Positions 8,086 through 16,331 of a DNA stretch of 52,323 bases are shown here, in pieces. The translations under genes and the position numbers were made by a program. The stretch comes from an uncultured Christensenella sp. Lineage in GTDB: Bacteria; Bacillota; Clostridia; Christensenellales; Pumilibacteraceae. The DNA lies in the NCBI GenBank assembly GCA_949948895.1, contig CATLHE010000013.1, positions 1 to 52,323 on the forward strand, in the 5' to 3' direction. How positions within the stretch are numbered: position 1 is the stretch's first letter; every line of letters starts with the position of its first letter. Under the pieces are notes generated by a model. It was given only the letters and a program-made list of their open reading frames with translations. It ran no database searches and had not been told where the DNA came from.

Positions 8086-8987
8086 CGACTGTTATTTGCA
8101 CCGAGGACGGCGTCAGGTTGGACGTTTTTTTATCCGACGAAACCGAGCTTACTCGGTCGCATATAAAAAAGCTCATCGATACGGGCAACGTGCTCGTCGG
8201 CGGCGTTGCGGCCGTCAAGGCGGGACAAACTGTCAAGACGGGCGACGAGGTAGCGTTTATCGACGAGGTAGAGAGCGACGAGATCATCGCCGAGGATATT
8301 CCGCTCGACGTCGTGTACGAGGACGGGGATATCGCGGTCATAAACAAACAGCGCGGACTGGTCGTTCACCCGGGCGCGGGCAATAGGAGCGGCACGCTCG
8401 TAAACGCGCTTATGTATAGATACGGCGGAGCGCTTTCGACGGGGTTCGGCGCGGTGCGCGCGGGGATCGTGCATAGGCTTGACAAAGACACGACGGGGCT
8501 TATCATCGTCGCGAGAAACGATACGGCGCACGCGCGGCTTGCCGAGCAGTTCAAGGACCGAACGGTGAAAAAGCTATACCGCGCGGTGCTTGACGGAAAC
8601 CTCAAAAGCGATAGCGGGATCATCGAGAACAATATCGGTCGGGACAGGCGCGACCGATTGAAAATGGCGGTATGTTCGGATGGGCGGCATGCGGTGACTA
8701 AGTATCGGGTATTGGAAAGATACAAAAACAACTGTTACGCCGAGTTCGAGCTTTTAACGGGGCGCACACATCAGATACGCGTGCATGCGGCGTCGCTGTC
8801 TCACCCCGTTTCATGCGATCCGCTGTACGGCGGGAGCACGAGATTCAAGGCGAAAGGACAGCTTTTACATTCGCGCCACGTGGAGTTTGTGCATCCGATC
8901 AGCGGCAAGGCAATGAGTTTTACGGCGCAGGAACCCGAGGATTTTACAGCCGTGCTTACATTTTTGCGAGAAAAGGAGAGCGTATGA
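8082..8987 (+). CDS. rluD: RluD/RluA-family 23S rRNA pseudouridine synthase
   Basis: This 301-residue protein isomerises uridine to pseudouridine in rRNA. An N-terminal S4 RNA-binding domain (about 10-65, VRLDVFLSDE...TRSHIKKLI) is followed by the RluA catalytic domain with HRLDKDTTGL, where D134 is the catalytic aspartate, and the downstream RTHQIRVHAA motif. The exact target cannot be read from sequence: RluD-like enzymes modify positions around helix 69, and Gram-positive paralogues differ. It is coupled to lspA (four-base overlap) and to pyrB (ATGA overlap), so it is co-transcribed with the pyrimidine genes. lspA-rluD pairing is common in Bacillota. Confidence 0.92.
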   Translation: MTTVICTEDGVRLDVFLSDETELTRSHIKKLIDTGNVLVGGVAAVKAGQTVKTGDEVAFIDEVESDEIIAEDIPLDVVYEDGDIAVINKQRGLVVHPGAGNRSGTLVNALMYRYGGALSTGFGAVRAGIVHRLDKDTTGLIIVARNDTAHARLAEQFKDRTVKKLYRAVLDGNLKSDSGIIENNIGRDRRDRLKMAVCSDGRHAVTKYRVLERYKNNCYAEFELLTGRTHQIRVHAASLSHPVSCDPLYGGSTRFKAKGQLLHSRHVEFVHPISGKAMSFTAQEPEDFTAVLTFLREKESV

Positions 8988-9898
8988 AGAGAAAGGACAT
9001 TCTGGCTATCAAGGACTTGTCCAAAGCCGAGCTAAACGAGATACTGACTGAAGCCGAATATATGCGCGAGCATATCGACCGTCGCGAGCGATTGACCGCG
9101 CTTACGGGCAGGAACGTAGCGACGCTGTTTTACGAGAACTCGACGCGAACGCGCAATTCGTTCGAGCTTGCCGCAAAGCGGCTGGGCGCGGCTACGACGA
9201 GCATATCCGTCGCAACTTCGTCCGTGCAGAAAGGCGAGTCGCTTATAGACACGGGCAAGACGCTCGACGCGCTCGGAACTGACGTTATCATCATACGCCA
9301 CTCGATAGCCGGCGCGCCTAGGCTTTTGGCGGAAAACGTGAGCGCATCCGTTATAAACGCGGGCGACGGGCTTGACGAGCATCCGTCTCAGGCGCTTTTG
9401 GACGTTTTGACGGCGAAACGGCATTTCGGCGCGCTCGACGGGCTCAAGGTCGTTATAGTCGGGGATATCAGACATTCGAGAGTAGCGAGGAGCGACGTTC
9501 TGGCGTTTACCAAGCTCGGCGCGAGCGTAACGCTTTGCGCGCCGTATACGCTCTTGCCTGCGGCAATAGAGCGAATGGGAGCAAAGGTCGAGCCCGATCT
9601 CGATAAGGCGATAACCGACGCGGATATAGTCATGCCGCTGCGCGTGCAGAAAGAGCGCATGACGCAGGCGTATTTTTCCACGGTGTCCGAATACAACGAG
9701 TATTACGGCATTACCGAAAAACGACTGGAGCGCACGGCGTCGGATTCCATAGTCATGCATCCCGCGCCAATTAATCGCGGTGCGGAGATAGACGGCGAAG
9801 TCGCCGACGGGCTCAAAAGCGTTATCGAAGAACAGGTCACAAACGGGGTAGCCGTGCGCATGGCTATGCTTAAACTTTTAACGGAGAGTAGAGCGTAA
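8984..9898 (+). CDS. pyrB: Aspartate carbamoyltransferase catalytic chain
   Basis: PyrB joins carbamoyl phosphate and aspartate, the first committed step of pyrimidine synthesis. The 304-residue protein shows the carbamoyl-phosphate loop FYENSTRTRNSFE (about 49-61), the HPSQALLDVLT motif and PLRVQKER near the C-terminal half. The ATG at 8984 overlaps the rluD stop as ATGA and begins MKRKDILAIKDL, as expected; an upstream in-frame ATG at 8813 lies inside rluD and is rejected. GGAG stands seven bases before the start. No pyrI regulatory chain gene is present, so the enzyme is probably the simple trimer usual in Gram-positives. Confidence 0.96.
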   Translation: MKRKDILAIKDLSKAELNEILTEAEYMREHIDRRERLTALTGRNVATLFYENSTRTRNSFELAAKRLGAATTSISVATSSVQKGESLIDTGKTLDALGTDVIIIRHSIAGAPRLLAENVSASVINAGDGLDEHPSQALLDVLTAKRHFGALDGLKVVIVGDIRHSRVARSDVLAFTKLGASVTLCAPYTLLPAAIERMGAKVEPDLDKAITDADIVMPLRVQKERMTQAYFSTVSEYNEYYGITEKRLERTASDSIVMHPAPINRGAEIDGEVADGLKSVIEEQVTNGVAVRMAMLKLLTESRA

Positions 9899-11160
9899 TG
9901 ATACTATTGAAAAACGCCACGGCGGTCAATGCCGACGGCATGACGGAAACGGATATACTCGTAAACAACGGAGTGATTGAGCGCTTGGAAAAGAATATCG
10001 ACGCGCCCGAAGCTGAGGTAGTCGATTGCGAAGGCAAGCTCGTGTTTCCGGGGTTTATAGATATGCACTGTCATTTGCGCGATCCCGGTCAAACGCACAA
10101 GGAAGACATTGCTACGGGCGCGCGCGCTGCGCTACGCGGCGGGTATACCGCGGTATGCTGTATGCCCAATACCGTGCCGCCCGTCGATAATCCCGCGATT
10201 GTTACGTACATTTGCGATAAGGCAAGAGCGGCTGACGCCGCCGCGGTGTACCCGATAGGCGCTATCACGCGCGGTCAGGCGGGCAAGGAACTGTGCGAGT
10301 TCGGTAAAATGAAAGCGGCGGGCGCGATAGCCGTGTCCGACGACGGCAAGCCCGTCGAGAAAGGCGCGGTCATGCTCAACGCGCTCAAGTACGCCAAGAC
10401 GTTCGGTATACCGCTCATATCGCACAGCGAGGACAAGACGATAAGCGCCGACGGCGTGGTCAATGAGGGTGAGAATGCGACGGTCGCGGGGCTCAAAGCC
10501 ATACCCAAGGCGGCGGAGAGCGCGGCGGTGGCGCGCGACGTGCTTTTAGCCGAGGAAGCGGACGCGCGCATACACATAGCGCACGTGTCCACGGCGCGCT
10601 CGGTAGAGATCATACGCGGTGCGAAAGCTATAGGCGTCAAGGTCACTTGCGAGACCTGCCCGCACTATTTCGCGGCGACTGACGACGAGATATTATCGTA
10701 CAATACAAACGCCAAGATCAATCCGCCGCTCAGAGACGAGAGCGACGTTGCGGCGGTAATAGCGGGCATAGCGGACGGCACTATCGACGTTATCGCGACT
10801 GATCACGCGCCGCACGCGCGCGACGAAAAGAACGTCGAGTTCGATTATGCACCGTTCGGTTCGGTCGGGTTGGAAACGGCGTTCGCCGTTGCGTATACGC
10901 ATTTAGTGCTCACCGATACGATCAAGCTTACCGATCTTTGTCGGCTTATGAGCACGCGCCCCGCGGAGATATTAGGGCTGGACGGCGGGATAATCGCGGT
11001 CGGCGCGCGCGCCGATCTTGCGGTCATCGATCCCGACGACGAATACACGGTAGACGCCAACTCGTTTGCGTCCAAGAGCAAGAATTGCGTTTTCGACGGG
11101 TGGCGGCTTAAAGGACGGGTGGTAAGGGTGTTCGTCGGCGGCGAAGAAAAATCCTTTTGA
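9898..11160 (+). CDS. pyrC: Dihydroorotase (class I)
   Basis: PyrC cyclises carbamoyl aspartate to dihydroorotate in the cytoplasm. The 420-residue length and the sequence fit the class I amidohydrolase type. The metal-binding HCHLRDPG (H57, H59) is present, followed by TGARAALRGGYTAVCCMPNT, and the catalytic TDHAPH lies near 300. The start ATG shares one base with the pyrB stop (TAATG). Immediately downstream is repeat cluster B and then pyrF, so the pathway genes are split by about 490 non-coding bases. Confidence 0.96.
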   Translation: MILLKNATAVNADGMTETDILVNNGVIERLEKNIDAPEAEVVDCEGKLVFPGFIDMHCHLRDPGQTHKEDIATGARAALRGGYTAVCCMPNTVPPVDNPAIVTYICDKARAADAAAVYPIGAITRGQAGKELCEFGKMKAAGAIAVSDDGKPVEKGAVMLNALKYAKTFGIPLISHSEDKTISADGVVNEGENATVAGLKAIPKAAESAAVARDVLLAEEADARIHIAHVSTARSVEIIRGAKAIGVKVTCETCPHYFAATDDEILSYNTNAKINPPLRDESDVAAVIAGIADGTIDVIATDHAPHARDEKNVEFDYAPFGSVGLETAFAVAYTHLVLTDTIKLTDLCRLMSTRPAEILGLDGGIIAVGARADLAVIDPDDEYTVDANSFASKSKNCVFDGWRLKGRVVRVFVGGEEKSF

Positions 11161-11651
11161 AGGCTTATCCACTCCGCAATAGTTCGTCAGCCGTCGCGCC
11201 GCCAAGCACAGCTTGGATTCCTGTCGTGTGTGTACGTTAGCGAATTGTTTTGCGTTACACCCGAATAATAGCGGAGCATATTGACTGTTGTCCGTATGGC
11301 GCGACGACCTCGGTGCTCCGCCAAGCATAGCTTGGATATCTGTCGTGTATGTGCTTTGGTTGTTGGTATTACGTTCCACCCGAACAAGATCGTTACATAT
11401 TTTCTTTTGTCATCCTGAGGCGAAGCCGAAGGATCTAGGCGAACCGCCGCAAAGCGTAAAAGTTAAACCTACTGCAATCTTTCTGTAGGGCGCGACGACC
11501 TCGGCGCGCCGCCAGCCAAATGTTTGACGAATGTCGTGTGTTTGCGTTGGTTGATGGTCGAGGTTCCACACGAATAAGAATAATCGCGCGCACGTTTGTA
11601 AGTACGGCTATACTGTTTAAAAAATTCAAAAAATATCATCATGGAGTAATA
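11161..11651. repeat. Intergenic cluster B of hairpin repeat modules
   Basis: This gap between pyrC and pyrF has no supported gene. It begins with the 19-base sequence also found between hydB and hydA (about 11175-11193). M3 hairpins with stem CCAAGC/GCTTGG are at about 11202-11216 and 11322-11336. M1 copies are at 11299-11318 (imperfect stem) and 11489-11510 (perfect GGCGCG/CGCGCC with inner CGA/TCG). An M2 hairpin is at 11412-11434, in the orientation opposite to the copies at 5437 and 17303. TCGTGTG...CACACGA or CACCCGA linkers occur at about 11226-11264 and 11535-11573. The pyrF ribosome binding site GGAG is at 11643-11646. Confidence 0.85.
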
Positions 11652-12533
11652 ATGAAAAATATAACCGATAAGCTCATAGAAAAGATTGACGCCATAGGCA
11701 ATCCCACCGTTGCGGGGCTCGACACCCGTATAGAGTTTTTGCCCGAGCGGCTGAGAAAGCTCGCCACAGACGGCGAGAGCGCGGCGCAAGCCATTACCGA
11801 GTATAACTGCATACTTATAGACGCGCTCAAAGGTTTGGTGCCTGCGGTCAAGATACAGTCCGCGTATTACGAGATGTACGCGCATTACGGCATAAAAGCC
11901 ATGTACACGACTGCGGCGTATGCCATGAGCAACGGGCTTATCGTTATGGCGGATGTCAAGCGTAACGACATAGGCTCTACTGCGGAAGCGTACGCGGCGG
12001 CGTACCTCGGCAAGACCGGTTACGATTATATCACCGTCAACCCGTATCTCGGTAGCGACGGTATCAAGCCGTTTACCGACGCGTGCGCGTCAAACGGCAA
12101 AGGCATATTCGTGCTTGCGAGAAATTCCAATCCGTCGGCGGCGGAGCTTCAAGACCTCGACGTAGGCGGAGAAAAACTGTATATGCGCGTCGGGCGGCTC
12201 ATAGCCGAATGGGGCAACACGCTCATTGGCGAGCACGGTTACAGCGCAGTCGGCGCGGTAGTCGGCGCGACGCATCCCGACGAGGCGCGACGGTTGAGAG
12301 AGCTTTTGCCGACTGTGTTTTTCCTCGTGCCCGGGTACGGTGCGCAGGGCGGCAAGGGCAGGGACGCGGCGGCGGCGTTCGATGCGCGCGGCGGCGGCGC
12401 GATAGTAAACAATTCGCGCGGAATAATCGCGGCGCACTTATCCGAACGTTATAAGGGCATGACGCCTGCGGCGGCGGCAGCGGCGGCGGCTACCGATATG
12501 CGAGAGGATCTGGCGGCGGCGCTTAAACGCTGA
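11652..12533 (+). CDS. pyrF: Orotidine 5'-phosphate decarboxylase
   Basis: PyrF decarboxylates OMP to UMP, the last step of the pathway. The 293-residue protein is the longer subfamily (type 2) found in many Clostridia and Actinobacteria. It shows the catalytic DVKRNDIGSTAEAYA at about 98-112, then YLGSDGIKPF, and a C-terminal phosphate-binding segment around FLVPGYGAQGGKG and NNSRGI. The ATG at 11652 has GGAG five bases before it and begins MKNITDKLIEKI; the frame is open further upstream but that part lies in repeat sequence. The C-terminus has a run of about ten alanines. pyrK follows after 40 bases. Confidence 0.95.
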   Translation: MKNITDKLIEKIDAIGNPTVAGLDTRIEFLPERLRKLATDGESAAQAITEYNCILIDALKGLVPAVKIQSAYYEMYAHYGIKAMYTTAAYAMSNGLIVMADVKRNDIGSTAEAYAAAYLGKTGYDYITVNPYLGSDGIKPFTDACASNGKGIFVLARNSNPSAAELQDLDVGGEKLYMRVGRLIAEWGNTLIGEHGYSAVGAVVGATHPDEARRLRELLPTVFFLVPGYGAQGGKGRDAAAAFDARGGGAIVNNSRGIIAAHLSERYKGMTPAAAAAAAATDMREDLAAALKR

Positions 12534-12573
12534 CGGTACGGGAGTTAATACTATAAACGGGACAGAGAAAAAC

Positions 12574-13329
12574 ATGAAAGCTGAAAAATGCGATCTTACG
12601 CTTAAATCGATAGAAAAGTTCGGCAACGTGTACCGCGTTGTATGCGAGTCGAAGAAAAAGTTGCCGCATATGGCGGCGGGGCAGTTCGCGCACATAAAAG
12701 TTCCCAACCGCGAGCTCAGAAGACCCATTTGCATTTATGACAATACCGATACGACGGTATCGTTTATAATAGCGAGCGTCGGCGCGGGCACCGAGGCGTT
12801 TACCGCGCAAAAACCGGGCGCGGAGTTCGACGCGTTGCTTCCGCTCGGCAACGGGTTTCCCATACTGCCCGACGTAACCAACGTCGCGCTGTTGGGCGGC
12901 GGCACGGGCTGCGCGCCGCTACTTAAAATAGCCAAGGACAATCCGTCGCTCAACTGCACCGCGCTATTGGGCTTTCCCAACGCCGCGGCGCGCGAGGTGT
13001 ATAAAGACGATTTCGATAAGGTGTGCGATCGCGTGTGCTATTGCACCGATGACGGAAGCTTCGGGTATCACGGTTATCCGACCGAGCTGCTTACCGAGAT
13101 CGCGCCCGACGTGCTTTACGTATGCGGCGCGCCGGGAATGATGAAGACCGCGCAAAAGTTCTGCGCCGATCGCGGTACGGTCGGGTTTGCGAGTACCGAA
13201 CAGCGCATGGGTTGCGGCGTGGGCGCTTGCCTCGTATGCTCTGTGCGTATCAATCGTGACGGCAAAGAAAAGCTTTTGAGAGCGTGCGCCGACGGACCCG
13301 TATTCGCCTTGGAGGAGCTTGTACTATGA
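12574..13329 (+). CDS. pyrK: Dihydroorotate dehydrogenase B, electron-transfer subunit
   Basis: PyrK carries FAD and a [2Fe-2S] cluster and passes electrons from PyrD to NAD+, making a soluble class 1B enzyme. The 251-residue protein shows RRPICIYDN (flavin contact) near 50, a glycine-rich nucleotide-binding segment LLGGGTGCAPLLKIA near 108-122, and the C-terminal cluster motif MGCGVGACLVC with a fourth Cys in LLRACADGP. Its stop overlaps the pyrD start as ATGA, which suggests translational coupling of the two subunits. NAD linkage fits an anaerobe without a quinone-dependent PyrD. Confidence 0.95.
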   Translation: MKAEKCDLTLKSIEKFGNVYRVVCESKKKLPHMAAGQFAHIKVPNRELRRPICIYDNTDTTVSFIIASVGAGTEAFTAQKPGAEFDALLPLGNGFPILPDVTNVALLGGGTGCAPLLKIAKDNPSLNCTALLGFPNAAAREVYKDDFDKVCDRVCYCTDDGSFGYHGYPTELLTEIAPDVLYVCGAPGMMKTAQKFCADRGTVGFASTEQRMGCGVGACLVCSVRINRDGKEKLLRACADGPVFALEELVL

Positions 13330-14240
13330 GCGTTGATATGAGAACGACGGTGGCGGGCGTCGAGTTTAAAAACCCCGTTATCGCGGCGTCGGGGACTTTC
13401 GGGTTTGGCAGAGAATACAATAATTTTTACGACGTGGGCAAACTCGGCGGTATCAGTTCAAAAGGTCTGACTTTAAAGCCGAGGCTGGGCAATCCGCCCG
13501 TCAGGATAGCGGAAACGCCGTCGGGCATGCTCAACAGCGTGGGCTTGCAAAACCCCGGGGTCGAGGCGTTTATAGAGACGGAACTGCCGTTTATGAAGTC
13601 GCTCGGAACGGTCGTTATAGCCAACGTCGCGGGCGCGACTGAGTCCGATTACGTCAGTATAGTCGATATTCTGAGCAAGACCGACGTGGACATGATAGAG
13701 CTTAACATTTCCTGTCCAAACGTCAAAAACGGCGGAATGGCGTTCGGCGTGAGTCCGGATAGCGTGGAGAGCATTACCCGCGCGGTGCGTAAGGCGTGCA
13801 AAAAACCGCTTATTGTCAAGCTCACGCCCAATGTGTCGTGTATAGCGGATAATGCGCGCGCGGCGGAACGCGGCGGCGCGGACGCGATTAGTCTTATCAA
13901 TACCGTGGCGGGAATGGCGGTCGATTACAAAACGCGTAAGCCCGTGCTTGCCGTGGGCGGCGGCGGACTGAGCGGAGCGTGCGTCAAGCCCATTGCGCTA
14001 CGCATGGTGCACGAATGTTTTAAAACGGTCGGTACTCCCATAATGGGGCTGGGCGGCATAATGACGGGCGAGGACGCGGCGGAATTTATGCTCTGCGGCG
14101 CGTCGGCAGTGCAGGTAGGAACAGCCAATATTTTAGACCCGTTTGCGTCATTACGAATAGTAAATGAGTTGACAAACCTTGCCGAAAGTGATAATATAGC
14201 AAAGATAACGTCGATCATCGGAGGACTTATCGTTGAATAA
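13326..14240 (+). CDS. pyrD: Dihydroorotate dehydrogenase B, catalytic subunit
   Basis: PyrD oxidises dihydroorotate to orotate with FMN. The 304-residue protein is class 1B: the catalytic cysteine lies in ELNISCPNVKNGG (about 118-130), and GLGGIMTGEDAAEF near the C-terminus is the FMN phosphate site. The ATG at 13326 overlaps the pyrK stop; an in-frame ATG at 13284 lies within pyrK and is not used. It overlaps pyrE by eight bases. Together pyrF-pyrK-pyrD-pyrE form one transcription unit. Confidence 0.96.
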   Translation: MSVDMRTTVAGVEFKNPVIAASGTFGFGREYNNFYDVGKLGGISSKGLTLKPRLGNPPVRIAETPSGMLNSVGLQNPGVEAFIETELPFMKSLGTVVIANVAGATESDYVSIVDILSKTDVDMIELNISCPNVKNGGMAFGVSPDSVESITRAVRKACKKPLIVKLTPNVSCIADNARAAERGGADAISLINTVAGMAVDYKTRKPVLAVGGGGLSGACVKPIALRMVHECFKTVGTPIMGLGGIMTGEDAAEFMLCGASAVQVGTANILDPFASLRIVNELTNLAESDNIAKITSIIGGLIVE

Positions 14241-14805
14241 GGTCATGGAACTGTTTGAAAAGTCGGGCGCCGTGTTGCACGGGCATTTTGTGCTTACGTC
14301 GGGATTGCATTCCGATACGTACATGCAATGCGCCAAGCTTTTCGAATTCGGCGACGTGTCGCAAGAACTTTGCGCCATGGCGGCGGAAAAAGTCAAAAAG
14401 TACGGCGCGGACGCGGTGGTTTCACCCGCTACGGGCGCTATCATATTCGGCTACGAACTCGGTAAACAACTCGGTATTCCCAATATGTTCGCAGAGCGCG
14501 AGAAGGACGGCAATTTTGCGCTTCGCCGCGGCTTTGAGCTTAAAGCGGGAAGTAAGGTAGTAGTTGCCGAAAACGTCGTTACTACTGGCGGTTCCGTCAA
14601 AGAAGTCATCGAGCTTCTGAACAAGCTCGGCGTTACGGTAGCGGCGGTCGTGGAAGTAGTGGACAGGAGCGGCGGCAAAGTCGACTTCGGCGTACCCAAC
14701 GAGAGCTTGCTCCAAATAGACGTCAAAACGTACGAGCCCGACGCTTGTCCCATGTGTAAGGCAGGGACGCCCGCAGTCAAGCCGGGATCGAAGGGACTCA
14801 AATAA
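14233..14805 (+). CDS. pyrE: Orotate phosphoribosyltransferase
   Basis: PyrE makes OMP from orotate and PRPP. The 190-residue protein has the type I phosphoribosyltransferase fold with the PRPP loop VVAENVVTTGGSVKEVIELL near 110-129; the usual acidic pair E-D reads E-N here. The C-terminus carries C-P-M-C. A TTG start at 14233 is chosen because GGAGG (14220-14224) lies eight bases before it; the next ATG at 14245 would be 20 bases away. The start overlaps the pyrD end by eight bases. It is the last pyr gene; no pyrR, carA or carB is in the window. Confidence 0.94.
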   Translation: MNKVMELFEKSGAVLHGHFVLTSGLHSDTYMQCAKLFEFGDVSQELCAMAAEKVKKYGADAVVSPATGAIIFGYELGKQLGIPNMFAEREKDGNFALRRGFELKAGSKVVVAENVVTTGGSVKEVIELLNKLGVTVAAVVEVVDRSGGKVDFGVPNESLLQIDVKTYEPDACPMCKAGTPAVKPGSKGLK

Positions 14806-14851
14806 CCAAGTTTCAAAAGATTGAATATAAAATAATTCGGAGGTAATAATT

Positions 14852-15181
14852 ATGGCAACAAAAAATACCAAGCGCACGACCACTACGCGCCATACTTACA
14901 CGTATTCGAATGCCGTCCCGAACTGGATGATACAGCTCAGTTTTTGGCTCGTAGTCTTTATCGGCGCGGCTATGGCGATAGTCGGCATTCTGCACGTAGT
15001 CGGAATAACGGCTTTGGACACCGCTGCTAACTGGATCAAGAGCGTATGTATGGCGATCGCGCTTATCATTCCCGTAATACTGTCTTACAGGATAGCGCGC
15101 CATAAAGGAACCGTTTGGTTTGTGCTTTGGGTCGTATTTGTCGTATTGATCGTAGTCGGCATCATACTCGCCGCGATTTAA
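14852..15181 (+). CDS. Small membrane protein of unknown function (three helices)
   Basis: Not recognised. The 109-residue protein begins with a Lys/Thr/Arg-rich stretch of about 25 residues and then has three clear hydrophobic segments (about 31-53, 64-79 and 87-108) separated by short loops; the last runs to the end. GGAGG stands about six bases before the ATG. It follows pyrE by 46 bases and precedes a second small membrane protein by 20 bases, so the two are probably co-expressed. The pair resembles the small two- and three-helix hypothetical proteins common in Clostridia; no function is proposed. Confidence 0.8.
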   Translation: MATKNTKRTTTTRHTYTYSNAVPNWMIQLSFWLVVFIGAAMAIVGILHVVGITALDTAANWIKSVCMAIALIIPVILSYRIARHKGTVWFVLWVVFVVLIVVGIILAAI

Positions 15182-15201
15182 TAAAAGATTGGGATTCGAT
15201 T

Positions 15202-15522
15202 ATGCCTCGCAATAAGAAAAAGAAAAACATATTCGTTCGGTATTTTACGCCGTTTGGACTCAGACAGGTTTGCGACTTTATCATGCTCGCGGGCTTCGTC
15301 TTGCTTATCGTCGGGCTTTGCACCAACGATAACGTCTTGCTGGCGGGTTTTATATGCTACGCCGTGGGCGCTTTGGTTTCGGTCGTTAGATGCGTGATCA
15401 CGCTTATCAAGATAGAAAACCGCCGCGACCCCGCGTTCAAGTCGGCTATAATAAACGTATCGATCATGGGAGTGCTTTTCTTGCTTGCGCTTTTCGGTCT
15501 CATCTGGACGATAGTAAGCTGA
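15202..15522 (+). CDS. Small membrane protein of unknown function
   Basis: Not recognised. The 106-residue protein opens with a very basic segment (MPRNKKKKN), followed by hydrophobic segments at about 23-40, 45-62 and 80-104. The basic start suggests the N-terminus stays in the cytoplasm. The ATG at 15202 is preferred over an upstream in-frame ATG (15115) that lies within the previous gene. A strong terminator begins about ten bases after the stop. It forms a likely two-gene unit with the membrane protein at 14852. Confidence 0.78.
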   Translation: MPRNKKKKNIFVRYFTPFGLRQVCDFIMLAGFVLLIVGLCTNDNVLLAGFICYAVGALVSVVRCVITLIKIENRRDPAFKSAIINVSIMGVLFLLALFGLIWTIVS

Positions 15523-15532
15523 TAGATAGAAA

Positions 15533-15562
15533 GCGCCGCGCGATAACCCGCGCGGCTTTTTT
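15533..15562 (+). terminator. Terminator after the two small membrane proteins
   Basis: An eight-bp G+C stem (GCCGCGCG at 15535-15542 with CGCGCGGC at 15549-15556), six-base loop and six T. It ends the pyr or membrane-protein transcription unit. Confidence 0.92.
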
Positions 15563-15602
15563 CTTGGCGAAGTGAAGCGTTTATAATGTTGTCTCACGAT
15601 AA

Positions 15603-16331
15603 ATGCAGTCGAGTATTTGGATAGTTATGGTTAAAAAATACAAAAAGGAAAGCGAAGTCTCGTACGCGCTCGGCGCGACGGTGACGATGGAACTACTTAA
15701 TAAGCGTGCCGAACTTGCGCGCGCGGTCTATGTTTCGCCGAGGTCGGATATCGCCGCGGTCAACGCGCGCGCGGCGGAGCTGGGCGTGCCCGTAGTCGTG
15801 GGCGATAAAGCGTTTAATATTCTCGCGGACAAGGATAACTGTTTTGTGATAGGCGAGTTCGACAAGTTTACATACGAAATAGCTTCGGGCAATAACCATA
15901 TCGTGCTAGTCAACCCGTCCAACAGCGGCAATCTCGGCACTATCATGCGCGCGGTGGCGGCGTTCGATTGTTGTGATCTTGCGATAATAACGCCGTCGTC
16001 CGATCCGTTCGATCCAAAGACAGTGCGTGCGAGCATGGGCGCGGTGTTCGATATTCGGTTCGAGATGTTTGATGGGTTCGACGCTTATATGAATAAGTAC
16101 GGTCGAAACAGAGAGATAGTGCCGTTCATGCTAAACGGTACGCCATTGGCGCAAAAGACATTTAGCGGCGATAAAAAGTACGCGCTCGTGTTCGGCAACG
16201 AAGCGACGGGGCTTCCCGACGAGTTTATTCGCTACGGCGGAGTGAGGATAGAACAGTCCGATAAAGTGGACAGTCTCAATCTTTCGGTCGCCGCTTCGAT
16301 AGCGCTTTATAAACTGAAAACTTCATGCTGA
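15603..16331 (+). CDS. TrmH/SpoU-family RNA 2'-O-methyltransferase
   Basis: A SAM-dependent RNA ribose methyltransferase of the SPOUT class. The three family motifs are clear in the C-terminal half: NPSNSGNLGTIMRAVAAF, LVFGNEATGLPDE and SLNLSVAASIALYKL, which form the trefoil knot. The N-terminal 80 residues look like a substrate-binding domain. The substrate cannot be told from sequence. Two in-frame starts exist, 15603 and 15627 (MVKKYKKE); neither has a strong ribosome binding site. It overlaps the HAD gene by seven bases. Confidence 0.88.
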   Translation: MQSSIWIVMVKKYKKESEVSYALGATVTMELLNKRAELARAVYVSPRSDIAAVNARAAELGVPVVVGDKAFNILADKDNCFVIGEFDKFTYEIASGNNHIVLVNPSNSGNLGTIMRAVAAFDCCDLAIITPSSDPFDPKTVRASMGAVFDIRFEMFDGFDAYMNKYGRNREIVPFMLNGTPLAQKTFSGDKKYALVFGNEATGLPDEFIRYGGVRIEQSDKVDSLNLSVAASIALYKLKTSC

